Counted from the first letter of the stretch, positions 33,087 through 47,800 are shown. The stretch is 64,000 bases of DNA from Acarospora socialis (GCA_025617375.2 JAMYGW020000001.1:558001-622000); one strand, 5' to 3'. Notes: generated from the letters alone by a model not told the origin. Made by a program: numbers and translations.

Positions 33087-36000
33087 TTTTTACTTGATGA
33101 TGCTGCATCTATTGACTCTCATTAACAGCAAGTCTCAGTTGTTCAATAAAGTGCTTAAAAATTTATTTAAATAAAAACTTAATTAGTTCATCAGTCATCA
33201 TGTCTTGACTAAGCACAAAGTTTACATCAATTTGATTTTGCTTGTGCAGATCACAAATATGATGATAAATAATGTTAATGTATTTTAATCACTTATACAC
33301 ATGTGCATTCTTAATCAGAATCAAGACAGTCTGATTATCTTTCTTGAACTGAAAAAATGAAACTGCTTGATGAACTTCATTTTTCTTGATGTTTACACAG
33401 TATGAATTGTCTTTAAAATACTTGTTCATATTCATGTTTTGCAGCATCTGTGTAAGTTAAATCTCAGTTTTTACATATATTGACATAATTATGTATTCAG
33501 TCTCTGTAATTGAGATGATAACAGATTTCTGTTTTTAATTTGTTTATAACATTGATTTATTTTTAAACATGTACACATGTCTCAGAATTAAATTTCAATC
33601 TTGTTTATTTGATGCATAGTTGAAGTCAGAATATTTAAGTATGACTTGACTCTCACTGAACTCATAAACAATGTCAAAATTAATAATTAATTTCATATAT
33701 TGCAGCAGTTTCTTAAATGCATGTTCATGATGTTCTGTGAAATCACTAAAATATTGACTTAATTGATTTAAAATAAAGATAATGTTCAGTTAAGTATGAA
33801 TTGCTGTATATATCAGACTTTCAATTGTATGTTGATACTATCTTTAATTTATTTTTTAATCAGCTGAACTGATGAGATAAAAAGCATTATATTTATTAAA
33901 TGAAACTGTTGTGATCTTGTGCTTATCAGACTGCATGTGAAGATCTTTTAACATTTTATTTACATAGTGAGTTTGATTTAGATGTAGAGTTCTTCTCTTA
34001 TGATTGTGTGTAACTTGTATGTTAAGAATTTTCTGTATCTTTTTTAAATTCTTAACTTTGAACATCTTCACAAGAACTTTCTTAAATCAAAGAATGTGTG
34101 TCAGACTTGCTGAAACTACAATCATATTGTTTACATAGAGAAGCAGCATAATTCTTTTGATGCTGTTGATGAAAAAACATAAATCAATATTACTTTAATG
34201 AAAGTTTAACTTGCACACATCAGTGACACATCATTTATATCAGTTTTGTGCAATTTACTTCAGATCATAAAGACTACACAGTATATATAGTACACAGTTA
34301 AATGCAATTTGAACTTCAGAAGAAGCTGTTATGTAGATAATCTTTTTAAAAAAGAATTCTGTGAAGACATTGTTGATATTTACTTAATGATATTTAAGAT
34401 TCTCAAGAGCAACAATGACAAGAAAGACTTAAAGAGTGTTAAACTTAACTGTAAATGTAAAGATGTTTTCATAGTTAATGATATACATCTGTGAGAAATT
34501 TCTTGTCATAACTTTTGTTTTAAACTTGTTCAAAAATTCATCAATATTCAGCTTAAGTTTGAACATTCACTTGCTGATCATTATGTTTGCATTTTTTGAT
34601 GATATAATTTCTTTTCATGTTTCATTAACTGTCAGAGTCATCAACTCTGCATAAATAGCATTTTTTTACATTTTTTCTCAGAGTGAGTTTCTTACTGCTT
34701 TAATATAGATGACAAATGTGAAAATGTCAGATCTAATGTTTTCAGTGTTTTTCTTATTATTTACAGTGAATGTTGTGAATATCAGCATAGTTTATAATAT
34801 CTTAATTATGAACTTATTGAAGTCTTTATTGTTGCTGTTCTGTTTTCTCTTTGAAATTTTGACACACAAGAATGTCTTGACTTCTTCAATTAAAATATTC
34901 AGTGTTTTGCTGATAGAAACTTCAATATATAAAAACTGTTTGATCTTATTCTATTCATTTGTCTGTAATTTATTTAAGTTGATTACAATCAATTTATTCA
35001 TCATATGAATGTCTGATGAAAATGTATCAAGATTGTTTGCAATTAATTTAAACTTTTCTTTGTCATTTAAACTCATGAGTCTGAATCTGTAAATTTGTTC
35101 AGAGATAGTAGACAGAGTTGTAGATACTGTGAAATTCATGATGACTGCATTTTTTTGTAATCACTCAACTGACTTTTGTTCAGACAGAATATTCAGCATT
35201 TATCTTTGCAGTTTGAGATCAACACTGTCTTTCTTCTCATTTTTGATGAACTTTACAGCATAACTCTTGATGATTCACTTGAGATCTGAAGCTCAAAACA
35301 GATACTGTTTTGTGATTTTATTTATATAGTTTATAAAAACTCTCACTCATTTTTAATTCATGAACTTGTTCTGTCTGCTCTCTGACAAGAATTTGAGATC
35401 AACATAGAAGTAGTATTTGCAATCTTAGACATAAATGTGATCAATGAATAATTGCACTTCAGTGAAGATCTTCTTTGAAATTATTTATCTATCATTGATT
35501 AAGAAATCAGTTGCTGTTCAGTTGCAAAAATAAATATTTGTTTGTGCTGTCTCTGCTCAGAACTTTATTGAAAGTTTTGTTTTTTTAATCATAATGTGTA
35601 CTGAATTCTCAGTGATACAAATGACTCTTTTAACAATATTATTCTGAATAAACATGTAAAACATAATATATTGCAATGTAATGTTAAAGAATCTGCATCA
35701 GTCATTTAAAATTGATTTTAACTTTGTAACATTGTCACTTTATACAGCAAGCACTCTTGCACTGATCTGAAGCTCAATCTTTAATTGTTACTTTTGCAGT
35801 TTCTGTGAAACATTATTGTGTTACTTTAACAATATTGTTTATGTCTTTCAAGAATAGTTGTTCACAATCTTTAAAAAGTATTGATATTCAGTAAATGACA
35901 GAGATAAAAGACTACATATATCAATGAAAATTAAAGCAAGAATATTGATCTTCTGCTCATTCACAGTGTGTTTTTACTGATTGATAAACTTATTGATAAT

Positions 36001-38126
36001 ATAAACTTTACACATGTTCTTCTTGTCTTCAGCAATGAAAATTGACTTTTTAAAAATCATAACTTTATAAAGATTGTGAAGCTTTACAGAGTCAAGATAA
36101 ATAAATTATTAATGTTACAGCTTGTAGATCTTAATCTTTTCACTTAAAAATGAAGTGTCAACAGAGAATGAAGTGTCAGCAGAGCTTAATGAGTCAGTTT
36201 GTGTCTGAAAATTTATATCTAATACTGTGACTGAAAGAGTCATCTCTGAATTGAATAATATGTGTATGACAGATAACAGAACAAACTTATTCAGTTTTTT
36301 TGCAATGTGTTTGATTATATAGACACTGCTCTGCTCAAACACTTCTATTATGATATTATTATGTTTATTTTACATGTAAAGATTGTGCTGATCAAAGCTT
36401 CTCTGCAATTTCATTTTATATATTTGTTTTCTTAATAAAAGATTAACTTCTAATTCAGATACATAAAGTGTTGAACTTAGATTTATAAAGTTTCTGAATT
36501 TATCTTGCATTACAGTTACTTCACAATAATAAGAGTATAAGTGTTCTTTCTCAACTTTAATTCTTCAACACTGTATATGTATTAAAGAGCTGCTGAAAAG
36601 TTGACATTGATTAATTATGTGTGTGAAGTATTCAGAATTCACAATTTATTTAAAGCTAAATATCTTACTGACAGCTTTCTTAAACAGAATAACAATCTCA
36701 TCATCTTTCTCTGCATCAGACTCAGATAAGAATGAGTCATTGTTTTTCTCAGTTTCAGTATCAAAAACTCTATGCTTTCTGTCTCTGTACTTAAATCTTA
36801 TTTTATTTTTATGATGTGAATTGTTTGCAAACAACTTGTTTAACTTTCTGACTGATTTGACTGTAGTTAAAATAAATAACTTTTTTAATTTAATGTTCTT
36901 GCAAGCAGCAGAAAGATATTCACAGTCTTGAATGCAATGAGAATCACAATAGAAAAAATATTTAACTGATTTATAGTGAGAAGAATGATTATTGCTGAAG
37001 TTTAACAATCTTCAATAATGATATCTCACATCATACTGATATAAGTGTGTTAGATTTCTCTCTTTGTGTTGATTTGCTTATAAGACAGTTTCAACAATCT
37101 TTAATTATATCTTTTTTTCTTGAAGCTTCTGCAGACTTCTTTCAATGTTTAAAATATTTTAAGTGTTAATTGTGTTGCAAATCACTGTGTAATTCTCAAA
37201 TAATGTTTGAAGAAATATCTGAAATTGTTGTTCAGACTTAAATAGATCAGTTATATCAGACTGAATTGCAGCAATTTTTCTGCTCAGCTTGCTGAAATGT
37301 ATTTATACTTTATTGATGAACATATTTGTTGATATTCTGTATTTAATAAACTTCATTAAATATTGTTTTTCAGTGATCTGCAGCTTTTTCTTGTATTTGA
37401 ACTTTAAGATGTTTCAAGTGTTCTTTGCATTAATTTTGTTTACAATGTATTTCTGATCATCTGCATTAATGTAGATGATGAGTCAGTATAAAGTTTTTAT
37501 GTCAGACTTCTGATTTCTGAAGTCAAGATTGCTGAGTAAAAAGAAGAAGTTATTGACAAAAGTGTCAATCACTGAGATCTTAATGATATATCAAAGATCT
37601 TCATCTATCAGTCATCTTCTCATGAAAGTGAATCATTGATTGCAGTTCTTGTGACTGAAAATTGAGATGAGTTGTTTCTTTGTGAAAGAGTCATTGAAAT
37701 TCATAATATAGCTTTTGATGTTAGTTGATATGTAGTATAAGAAATGAATAAAATGAAGTATTAAGATGTATAAAAGAAGATAATGTAAATAAGAAAAAGA
37801 AGAAGTGTGTGTGCTTGTTTGCTCAACTGTTGAACATCATATTAAGTTGTTAGTAAGTCTTGTTTTGCTCAATCTTAAAGCTCTGTATCAAATGTCAAGA
37901 ATATTGTTTTGTTTAATCTTTGAGTTCTGTATTGACAGTCAAGAGTGTTTGTTTTGATTCTGTATTAAGCTGCTGAAAGTGTTATTTTGTTCAATTTTAA
38001 AGTTTTATATTGATGATCAGTAATGTTTGTTTTACTCAATCTTTAAGTTTTTGTATCAAGATGTCAAGATATTAAAACAGTATGCACTTTCTCTGAGAAG
38101 CTTCTTGCTAACTTGAGCTCATAATT

Positions 38127-38336
38127 TATTGAGAAATAAAAGAATACTTGTGCTATACTGCTGACTAACTGTCTATTTAGTGAAATATACACTGTTAACT
38201 TAATCATGATCAATGTGAATTGAAAAGATTGTCTATTCACATGCTCTGTTATACAGACTATATGAATAATGAGTAATTTCTGACATTAGTCTCAACTAAG
38301 ACTATGAAAGTAGCTAGAACACTGCACTTCTCAACA
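38127..38336 (-). repeat. 5' LTR of copia A
   Basis: It is 210 bp and pairs with 32877-33086, differing by scattered transitions. Confidence 0.92.
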
Positions 38337-38341
38337 TATAC

Positions 38342-39349
38342 TTTCTTTCACTTGTTTTTCAAAGCTGTGTCATCTGACATTTACAGTTTTCTTATGATAT
38401 ACAATGTTGACAAAATAAGATATAACACTGAGACATAATGAGAACAAGATTGATTCAGATAACTCAGTTTTCATTAACATGACTTAAGTTTTAAAGATCA
38501 TTTCTTTAAAGCAAGTCAATATTGAGCAGATGAACTGTATGATCAAGAACTAACTTAAAAACAATGAGTTCAACATCATCAACATGAAGTCAAATGTCAA
38601 AAAGACAGTCTTGAGATCTCTGATCAAGATTATCTATGATGAGTATGAAGATTTATTTCTGAATAAGAAGTCTATCTATATTAGAGCTGTCATGAAGTTT
38701 GTAATTCAGTGAAAATTGTCAAATATGTGTTGTGTTAATGAAAATTAAATTGAATCACAACTCACTATTTCAATCACATCAAAAGAAGTGAACATCAAAC
38801 AACATTCTGTTGCATTAACATTTAATTCAGTATTAATGACAGTTAATATTAAGAACTTTAATATATAAACATATGTTTTACAAAATCTCAATACTGAATG
38901 TTTAAACAGCACTTCTGAGTTAAGTGTTGTCACTTTTGAGAATATTCTGTCAGACTCACAACAAGAAAACAAGAATTTACTTATTTAGACATCATTCACA
39001 CTCTAAATCAATATTTTACATTAAAATATCAATTATACTGAATTTCATACAATCAGATATACTTTCACTGACAATTTACTGCACATAAATCAGAACAGAC
39101 AGTTTCATACTGTTTTACTTGATGTTTAAAATTTAAAATTCTTGTATATTATGTTCAACATCACTGTTCTGTTCACTGCTCATGAGTATATATACATGTA
39201 AATGACACTCAAGCAAGTTAATCTTCTACATAGATTCTGCTTTCATGCTTTTTACTTAATTAGAATTACAAAGAATATCATTGATAAACAATAATGATGA
39301 TGATACTATATTCATGTGCTTAGAATTGATCAAACAAGAAAAATGATCA
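38342..39349. other. AT-rich gap before helicase copy 1
   Basis: There is no recognised gene. The open frame 38745-38972 (-) has no family features. It presumably contains the upstream region of the SNF2-like gene. Confidence 0.3.
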
Positions 39350-39476
39350 ATGACTTCTCAAGAAGAACATAAGATAACAAAAAGATCAGTTATTGAGACT
39401 TTTGAATCAGATGACAGCATTATGACTGAAATAAATATTTATGAGATGTCAAAAGATCTGCAGTCAATCATTATAA

Positions 39477-39745
39477 ACTCATTAAATCAACTCAACATTC
39501 TGAAGAGTTCATTGAATCAACTTAATATCTTAAAAAATTCATTAAATCAGCTCAACATTTCAGAGAGTTTATTGAATCAGCTCAACATTCTGAAGAGTTT
39601 ATTAAATCAGCTTAATATTTTTATAAATTTATCAAATTAACTCAATATCTCAGAGAGTTCATCAAAGCAGTTTACTCTTCTCAAAGATTCATCAAAGCAA
39701 CTCAACATTTAAGTAAGTTCATCAAATCAGTTCAATGTTCAAGTA
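39477..39745 (+). repeat. 30-bp coding minisatellite (10-residue SLNQLNILKS units, about 9)
   Basis: The units read SLNQLNILKS, SLNQLNILKN, SLNQLNISES, LLNQLNILKS and so on; the later ones diverge to SSKQ and SSNQ. The phase is kept for nine units, so it was selected or expanded as protein. It sits at the N-terminus of SNF2-like copy 1. Confidence 0.88.
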
Positions 39746-41348
39746 ACAGACAATGATATAACTGTTGAGATAAATATTACAGAAAATCTAAACATCATTA
39801 TGTCAAAAAAAGTTGCAGAGACTACTGCAGAGCAGTGAGTCATTTAATATATTGTGAAATTTGAGTTCTGACTAATAAAACACTATAGACTGATGATAAA
39901 GATTAAACTTGTAGTAACTGAACATCTTAGTAATTCAGATTGTTGACAACAATACTGTAAACTCTTCTTACATGATCATCTCAAGACAATATTTAATGAA
40001 AAAATTCATATTTCAGAATTACAGACATCTCTATTTCTTTATCAGATCTTTGATGTGTTTATAATGTTTGAGATAAAGATATTTTAAAATGATGATTACA
40101 ATACTGATGACATGAATCTGAGAAAGATATATGATTCTTCTTTTCAAATCACAAAACATCAAGTTGATCTTGCAATTAAACAATAAAGATATTAGCACTC
40201 ATCTGTCTAAATCATATTCTGAAAGTAACTTATTTGAAGATTTGACAGTCTTATAACAAGTAACAGTTTCATCAACATCTGTCTAGAAAAATCATCAAAA
40301 ACTCTCAATTTAAAGATGTGAAATGTTCTTTTGACACACAATAAAGAATATTGTGCTTGTGTATTGACAGTAGTTTAGTTCATCAAATGATACTGTAATT
40401 TGAAGTCAATTTAATGATAATATTAGTCATTCTTGTTTTTAATTAACTTCAAGAAACTTAAACACATTTAAATCTGAATAATCAGCTCAAGAAATGAGTA
40501 GTGAGACATGTTTATAATAATGTAAAAATGAACAAATTTGCTTTTAAGTTCTCTAAAGAGAATTGAGCATTGATAGAATGTCAATCTTATTTTGTAAATC
40601 ACTTTACTGATTTTCAAAACACTATTGAGTAATCATGCATCATTGTGATCACTACAAGAGAATTGTATAAAGATTATATTTGAAATATTATGAAAAATAT
40701 TTACTATTCATCAAAGTTATCAAGAAGTAGAAAGCAGTCAGCTTCTGTACATAGATATTGAAAGATTGACTGAGATAGAGTTATTGCAGATGAGACTCAT
40801 TTTGAGATGACATTTATGTCTGAAATGATTCAACTATTCAAAAATGTTAAGACACACAAGTGATTCTTAACTAACATCTCATTTGAGTGATCATCTGCTC
40901 AGATAACAGACTGAACTGTGACTTTTAAAATTAAAGAATAAATTAAATCACAGCAATACTTTAACTGATCAGAAAGAGAGATGCATTGTGTTAAACTTTC
41001 ACTTTGCACTGTGCACTCACTTTATCAGATGAAAAAGACACATAATTACATTATTGTCAAAAAGAAAATCAATTGAAAAGTCATCAATCAATATATTACA
41101 TCACTGTCAGACATTCTCAAGACTTTATAACTCAAATAAAGTGTAAATCAGTCTACATTTTTCAGCAATTTTCTGATCAATGTTATCATCAATACTCATT
41201 ACATTATTAACTGTTCACTATCTGTCAAGTTTAAAAAACTTGTAAACTCTTGACTAATAATCATAACAAATCAGTTAAAGAGAAATCAGATAAATGCAAA
41301 AGTGAAATGAATCATTGAAAATTATATAAATACAAAATTAACTATTAC

Positions 41349-41728
41349 TAAAGTGATCATTAAGTCAAATCAAATCAAGATTTTCTGACCTGACTCAATC
41401 TGCAAGTCAAGTCAGACCTAGAATTTTGACTCAACTCAACTCACAGATCAGGTCAGAGTCAGGTTGAGTTAGGCTTGACAATCTGTTCATACTAAATATA
41501 GTATATTTAATGCTTATTTCTAATGAATCTAGTTCTAGATCAATAGATTGAGACTTAAAATTTCTAATAATAGTATATATTCTGATTCTGATTGACTCAC
41601 AGATTAGATTAAAGCAATTAATTTAACTTTGACTCAATCTACAAACCAAAATTTCTGATCTGATCTGCAGATCAGATCAAAATCAAGTTGAGTTGAGTCA
41701 GAGTCAGACTGGTTCAATGATTACTTTA
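41349..41728. mobile_element. hAT-like MITE, copy E2, inside SNF2-like copy 1
   Basis: It is 380 bp with TAAAGTGATCATTAAGTC at the left end and its imperfect complement at the right. The flanking 8 bp are ACTATTAC (41341-41348) and ACTATTAT (41729-41736), one transition apart. It has the same subterminal repeat style as E1. It keeps several CC and GG (for example near 41390, 41435, 41455 and 41710), in contrast to the surrounding gene. Confidence 0.86.
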
Positions 41729-43990
41729 ACTATTATAGTCAATCATTGAATGTTTCTGATGCAGTGTCTCAGAATTTTGAGCAGTTTTTCATGATTAAAA
41801 AAATTAAACATCATTAAGTCACTTATCTTCTTGAGCACAGAGAATCAAGAAAAAAATTGAGTGCATATAAGAACAGAACAATTGTACAAGCTTGAGAAAC
41901 ATGAGTTTTTTTATGAAAGACATATTGCAGATATATACTCAGAGATCAATTGTTTGAAGATTAAAATTATTAATGACAGAATTAAGAAGTGAGATAAAGA
42001 TAAGAAGACAGTTTTTTATTCAATAAGCTTAACAAATGCACTGATTCTGTACTGAGTATGTTTGATATCATTAATAACATTAAGCTTTGACTTGAAGCAA
42101 CTTAAATGAAATCATATTGACTTTCATCAGTATTTCAGACTCATGTTGAAGACTCTGATTGTTTTTATTCATGAAACAATGTTGAAATTGAATGTTATAA
42201 ACATTGTGTGACTATTTCAGAAAGAGTCAAATATCATGATTAAATATTCAGTCTTAACACTTTCTTAATATATTGTAAGCATCATTAAGCTCATCAAAGT
42301 TAAGTACACACTGTATAGAGTTAAACAACTGATTCAACTTGATTCTGAATGAATGAAATGTGATTAAAAATAAGTAAAGAAGTGAATTAACAGAGTTGAT
42401 CAACAAAAGATGATGTTCATTTATACACTACAGTGTGTGAACTTCAAAGTCAAAAAAATCATTTACAATTAACAAAACTGAAGAACACATCTCATAAAAC
42501 TGATTCTAAATTCTGATCAGTTTGTTCAAGCAATAATTAAAAAAAAAGTAAACAATAATGAGAATGATAATCTGCAGATCATTGAGAAGAATAATGAGAT
42601 TGAGAAAGAAGAGAGTATGAATGAGATTTGAATTAATGATGAGATTTTCAAATTGATGTCAAATTACATATCTTGTTGCACTATATAGCTGCATGATATT
42701 CTAGCTGACTGCAATTACTTACTCTTCATGCTCACTGCAAGTGCATCTATAGTAAATGACTTGATAAAAGAATTCTCAAAAATGTCAATGAATAAAAACT
42801 AGAATAGATCTTCTATCTACTTGCTGACTTGAAATTGAAGATTACACATACAATAAAGTGAATCATAATGTAGTTTGAGAAACAGAGAGTAGAGTTCAAT
42901 GAACATAGATTATGATTCAATGAATAAAGATCATGATTCACTGATCAGAAAATATGATTCAATGAATTATACTTTACATAGTTGTAATTACAGCATTATA
43001 TCAAAAGTTTCACTTGCAATCACTAAGATAGTTGTTGCTTTCAAACTGACTGAATAGACAATAGTGTTGAGATTGACAATACTTGAGACATAACTGATAT
43101 CACTAATGATGCACTTACACATAACTTCTATCTGAACTTCATCAAACTCTATGTTCAATATATTAAAAAAGCAAAGCACAATGTTGAGATTTTAACACAT
43201 GACTGTTGCAGATCAAGTACAAGAAAAGAATTCATGAATCACATATTTATAATGTAGTGACAAAACAAGTCAAATATGCATCAAGACAACTCATATCATG
43301 TTTAAACACTCAACTCAACACATCTATCAGACATTATCAATGACAGTCACAATTTACTGTACAATGTGAAGAATCTGAAGATTGAAGTTAAAAGAAGTCT
43401 GAAATTACACAATGAGCAAGATAATATATTTAGCACTCACTCATCAATGAAAGCAACTGTTCTTCTGTACAGTTTACAACATTAATGAATTGTAAATTTT
43501 GAAATGAAAGTACACAGAAGAACAAGTAATGAACACTTAAAATAAATCAAGAAAGATTTTCTGTTCTTAAAGCTTCATACTATGAACTTGTATGATCAGA
43601 TATGTTGTGACTTTCAACAAGAAACACTGCAAATTCATTAATAAGCTGTTCAATTCATATAGAAATTGAATGTTGATGTTTTAAAACATAATGACTGATG
43701 ATATCTTTGATGTGAACAAATTTATCTTTGTTAATTACTCAAAAATGTGTGCAATGAGCTGTCTACAGTCTCAACTTCTAGTAATGTCTGATCTACAAAT
43801 GATTCAAATATATTAAAACTCTGAGCAGAATATTCAAGCTATTATCAGAGCATTGAATCTATCATCACTATTTGCAAATATAAACTCTTCATGCAAAACA
43901 ATAAAAAGTTAATCAAGCAAGTCACATTAAATAAAATCTTCAATAAAACAAGATTAATCTTCACATCATACAGAATCACAGATCAAGTAA

Positions 43991-44581
43991 GCTTCATATA
44001 CTTAATAACTCTTTATTTCTTTTGTCAACTAATATTTTAACATTGATCTGTGCAGATTTACTCTTGTGTCTTTAATATAATTTTGTTGAATATGAACTTG
44101 TTTTGTGCTGAATGATTCATATAATATTCACTTTAATTGCTTACATCATTAACACATTGCACTTATTTCTCAGCAAAGAACTAAAACAAACAGTTATTTA
44201 CTTCAATTATCACTTTCTTTTCATCAGTTTACTTTACTTCTTCATGTTTAAACATCACATCTGAAGCTTATCTTCACATTTTACATTTAAATTTATCATT
44301 CAAAGTTTATGTTCATACATCACATCTGAACATTTTGTTTGAGACTGACATTTATATCTCACTTCATATCTTGTGAGTTTCTACTTCTCATCTTCAAATT
44401 TTATGATTAAAGTTTACAATTAAAGTTCACAGTCAAAATTCACATTCATAACTCACATTTATAGCTCATGTTCAGAAGCTCACAAAGCTCATATTTATAT
44501 CTTATAAGTTCATATTTCTTACATCTACACATCACACTCAAAGCTCACAGTTACATTTTATAGTCATATCTTACTTTTAAA
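43991..44581. repeat. Degenerate CACATTTATAGCTCAT-like repeats between helicase genes
   Basis: From about 44225 to 44570 the sequence is made of imperfect reiterations of words such as CACATCTGAA, TTCATACATCACAT, CTCACATTTATAGCTCA and AAAGCTCACAGT. The unit length is irregular. No coding signal is seen. Confidence 0.5.
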
Positions 44582-47500
44582 TTGCAATCAATTTATAATG
44601 ATACAATCATGATGAAGAAAAAATTCAAAGTCAACAAGACTGAGAAGATTAACAAGAATGCTTATTACTCAGACAATGAAGATGTAAAACAAAACTCTTT
44701 CAAATATAGAATCATCATTATCTACAAAAATAAGACAGAAAATACTTTAGATCTTGATCAGTTTATTCATAGTGACATTTTATATTGCTGCATCTTTCTC
44801 ATATTTGATTTGACTCATAAATGAAAGTCAACTCTTCAAATTCAAATCATCTTGAAAAAGAAAAACACAGATGATCAAATCATTGTTATTTAACTTAAAA
44901 GCAGTGTTATTTTAGACAGAAATATAATTAAGAAGTTTGTGCAGTCAGAACTTCTTTCTTTGAGTATTAAAGATATTGCAAAGATGAAGCAGATCAATGA
45001 AGAAAATCTTATATACTGAGTCAATATGTTGTTCAAATCTGAAGAAGTGATTTCTGATTAATTGTGAATTAATATTATTGAACATGCAGATCTTAGTATT
45101 ATTGTTGAAAAGTTTTGAAAGATTTTTCAAGAAATCATTCTCAAGTTATACATGCATAGTTCAACAGACATAACTAAAGATGTCAATGAGTTTCTTGACA
45201 TCATAAAAATGAAGAAAATCAATAATCTGTTTAATGCATGATACTCAGCAAACTTAAGCAAACATTTTGTTCAATTAAATTAAATTGCATCTTCAGAATA
45301 TCAATCTTCAATCAAATTATCATCTCAAATTTTATTTCTAACTACTTCAGAATGAATTACAATCATGAAATATGAAGTTATAGTTGAGCATAAAGTCACT
45401 GCTGATTAAGTTAAGAATATTTAAGCATTCTTTTTTACTTTACAAGTCATCACTGTATCAAATGAAGAAATGCACTGTTATTTGACTCTGATAGACAGTT
45501 TGAAGAATATATCAGTGAGATTTGATTAAGATGAAACATTATGCATTAACTTCAATGCTGAAATTGATGATTGTGTGAAAGATTGAAGTATGATTGTTAT
45601 TGAACATCTATTATTTAAACAGACTGATTAAACATTCATTGTTCTCTGTAAACTCTGAGACTGTGAAAGCAAAAATTATAAAGATAAATTGTTGACAGCA
45701 ATCTCACATCACTTTAAGACTGATAAGAATATTTGAACTGAATATCAAAAGAATTTTAAAATAAAAATGAAGATTCAAATAATTCTGCAAGATAAAACAC
45801 TCAAGTATTAGATCAATGTGTTAAGAATGTTTCAGATGAGTAAGACAAAATGTATAAAATGATTTGTGAATTAAATTACACTTAAGTCTGAATTAAAAAC
45901 ATTTTCATCAGCATTTCATCAAACATCATTGATTGTTAAATTGAAGCACTAAATCTCACTTTATCACAGATAGAGACACTCATCTACTGTTGAGCATTGT
46001 TATATGAAATTGATATTTTACAAAAATCACTGAGCACAGACAAAAACTGATGATATGCAGAGATGATATGATCATTTTTTTACAATAACATCATTGCACA
46101 TTAAGTTCTGATGTTAACTTCTACAAATAGTATAATTGATGAACTTATTGAGAAGATTGACACAGCTGTGTTCAAAAAGACTGAGATTAGAGATAGAATC
46201 ATCATTTAATTGTATTTTCTGATTATGAAAGAGAATATTATCTGAAACATCATTAAAGAAGAATGTAATTCACATTCATCAGTCATTGATGAAAAAGAAT
46301 TAAGTATTTTTACAGACTTTAATGTGATCAGAACAATCTATAAGATATATAAGAACATGAATTGATTTGAAGTGATCATTATGAACAAAAGAGTGTGTTT
46401 TATTAAGTATAATCTGATAAACTGAATACTAAAAGTCACTGATATAATTCTACACACTATTTTTGACTCTGATAACTGAAAGAGATTTTGAGAACAGTAT
46501 AATTTGTACAATAATGATGATCTGAATAGTACACAGTGAATACAATTTAAAAAGACTCTCATCAATCTACAAAAATATGTACTTCATATGACATTCATTG
46601 TGATCTGCATCATCAACAATGCAAATATGTCTAAACTGTTTATAATGTTCAAATCAGTGATTGTCTTCATGAATGAAGCTGTTAAGATAATTAAATCTGA
46701 TGTAATTATCATCTTTGCACACTATGTACAAGCATCAATTATGATGATTAAAGATTACAAGTAAATTAAAGTTGACAATGCTTAACAAAACAGATTTTAG
46801 TCAGCAATTTGCAGAACAGATGACTATGTCATTATTTACATATTTCATACAATTAAATCATTCATCAAAAATGTTCACTGAACAGCATTAAATAAACTTC
46901 AACATCTTTAAAATCAGCTTCAAGCTCTTTTACAACAATGAACTCACTGACATCATTACTACACACTTAGTTTTTTGTTCACTGAAACAAATAATGATGA
47001 ACTTTATGCAAAAAAAATATAAAATAACTGATCTTGCACTGATGCTAAATGTTAAAAGAAGAACAGATCTGATAAAGAACTTAATTTGCAATTTAATTAA
47101 TGCAAATATCTTCATGAATATCATGAAGAAACTACTGAAGCAGTTTGAATCAAAGAATTTAACAATTATTTCTTTTTACTGAGCACAACATGAAATCTAT
47201 CATTGTGCACTTCATCAACTGCAGTTCAACTTCAAGAACAAGAATCTGCATGCAATTCAGAATAAAATTATTGATTTATTTCAAGAAAATAAAACTATCA
47301 TCATCATTCTAAATTTAATTGTCACAAAGAAACTTAAGTTCACTCATAAAATGAATAAACTCAATGTTGCTTTGATCAGAGTGTGAAATGAAATGATTAT
47401 TATAATGAATATAGTTGTTAATAAGAGTCAAGATAGTCATGAGTTTGTATGTTGAGTGAGTAAGTTTATTAGTCACTTCAAGCAGTCAAGATTAGTTTGA

Positions 47501-47800
47501 GTAGTCAAGAATATAACAAAGAACTCATGTGTGTCTGAGAGTGTGAAGATCAATAAAACTTTGATGTAAAAAGAAGATTGAGTGTCTGCTGAAAATAAGA
47601 CTGATATACAAACAGAAATAAAAGATAACTCATCTTTGAATTCTTTGTTGAAAGAAAACAAAGACATCAATATTTCATCAAATATCTCTATTCTTAATGA
47701 TAGTGTCAATATTGAACTGAATACTTTTATGTACAATAATGAGATCAGTTTTCAGCAGAATACTTCTATGCATGATGATGAAGTCAGTTTTTAATTACAT
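44582..47800 (+). pseudogene. UPF1-like superfamily 1 helicase (AAA_11/AAA_12 type), decayed
   Basis: The gene opens MQSIYNDTIMMKKKFKVNK. Reading with TGA as Trp passes a long N-terminal region (45080-45900: RYSANL-type and ERTD-type blocks seen in fungal UPF1-like proteins) to the helicase core. TIIDELIEKIDTA at about 46130 follows a very damaged Walker A region that I could not place. IVFMNEAVKIIKSDVIII (46660-46700) is motif II, family DEAA, with Asp now Asn. MMIKDYKXIK (about 46740-46768) is motif III, family GDxxQ. Later blocks (47000-47340) read as AAA_12 (QLQFNFKNKNLHAIQ). An acidic, repetitive tail (47582-47794; YNNEISFQQNTSMHDDEVSF) follows. It lies 0.6 kb downstream of SNF2-like copy 1, on the same strand. 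Confidence 0.6.

Larger units (their letters stand above)
32877..38336 (-). mobile_element. Full-length Ty1/copia retrotransposon fossil A
   Basis: Two LTRs of 210 bp (32877-33086 and 38127-38336), each starting TGTTGAG on the coding strand, bound 5.46 kb in total. The order on the minus strand is gag (about 37.7-36.6 kb, with a lysine-rich zinc-knuckle-like tail), protease, integrase (about 36-35 kb), reverse transcriptase (about 34.8-33.5 kb, including the block at 34071-33856) and RNase H. The flanking 5-bp duplication reads TGTAC left and TATAC right, one transition apart. The element looks complete in structure but is broken by many changes in every domain. It is closely similar to elements B and C and old by mutation load. 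Confidence 0.93.
39350..43990 (+). pseudogene. SNF2-like helicase/ATPase gene, copy 1, interrupted by a MITE
   Basis: The gene starts MTSQEEHKITKRSVIETFES and runs into a 10-residue tandem repeat (39477-39745). A conserved region follows (39840-40160) that aligns with copy 2 at 56100-56460 (TEHL..., LFLYQIFDVFIMFEIK). The helicase core shows IIVITTRELY, RVIADETHF (motif II, 40780-40800; family DEAH) and WFLTNISFEWSSAQITD (motif III; family LTGTPxEWSPxQ), the usual SNF2_N order. The MITE E2 (41349-41728) interrupts it. The C-terminal half (41880-42660) aligns with copy 2 at 57840-58560. A further C-terminal part to about 43990 (YTEEQVMNT, IQAIIRALNLSSLFANINSS) reads well with TGA as Trp. The gene is dead, with many stops from TGG and CpG change. 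Confidence 0.7.
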
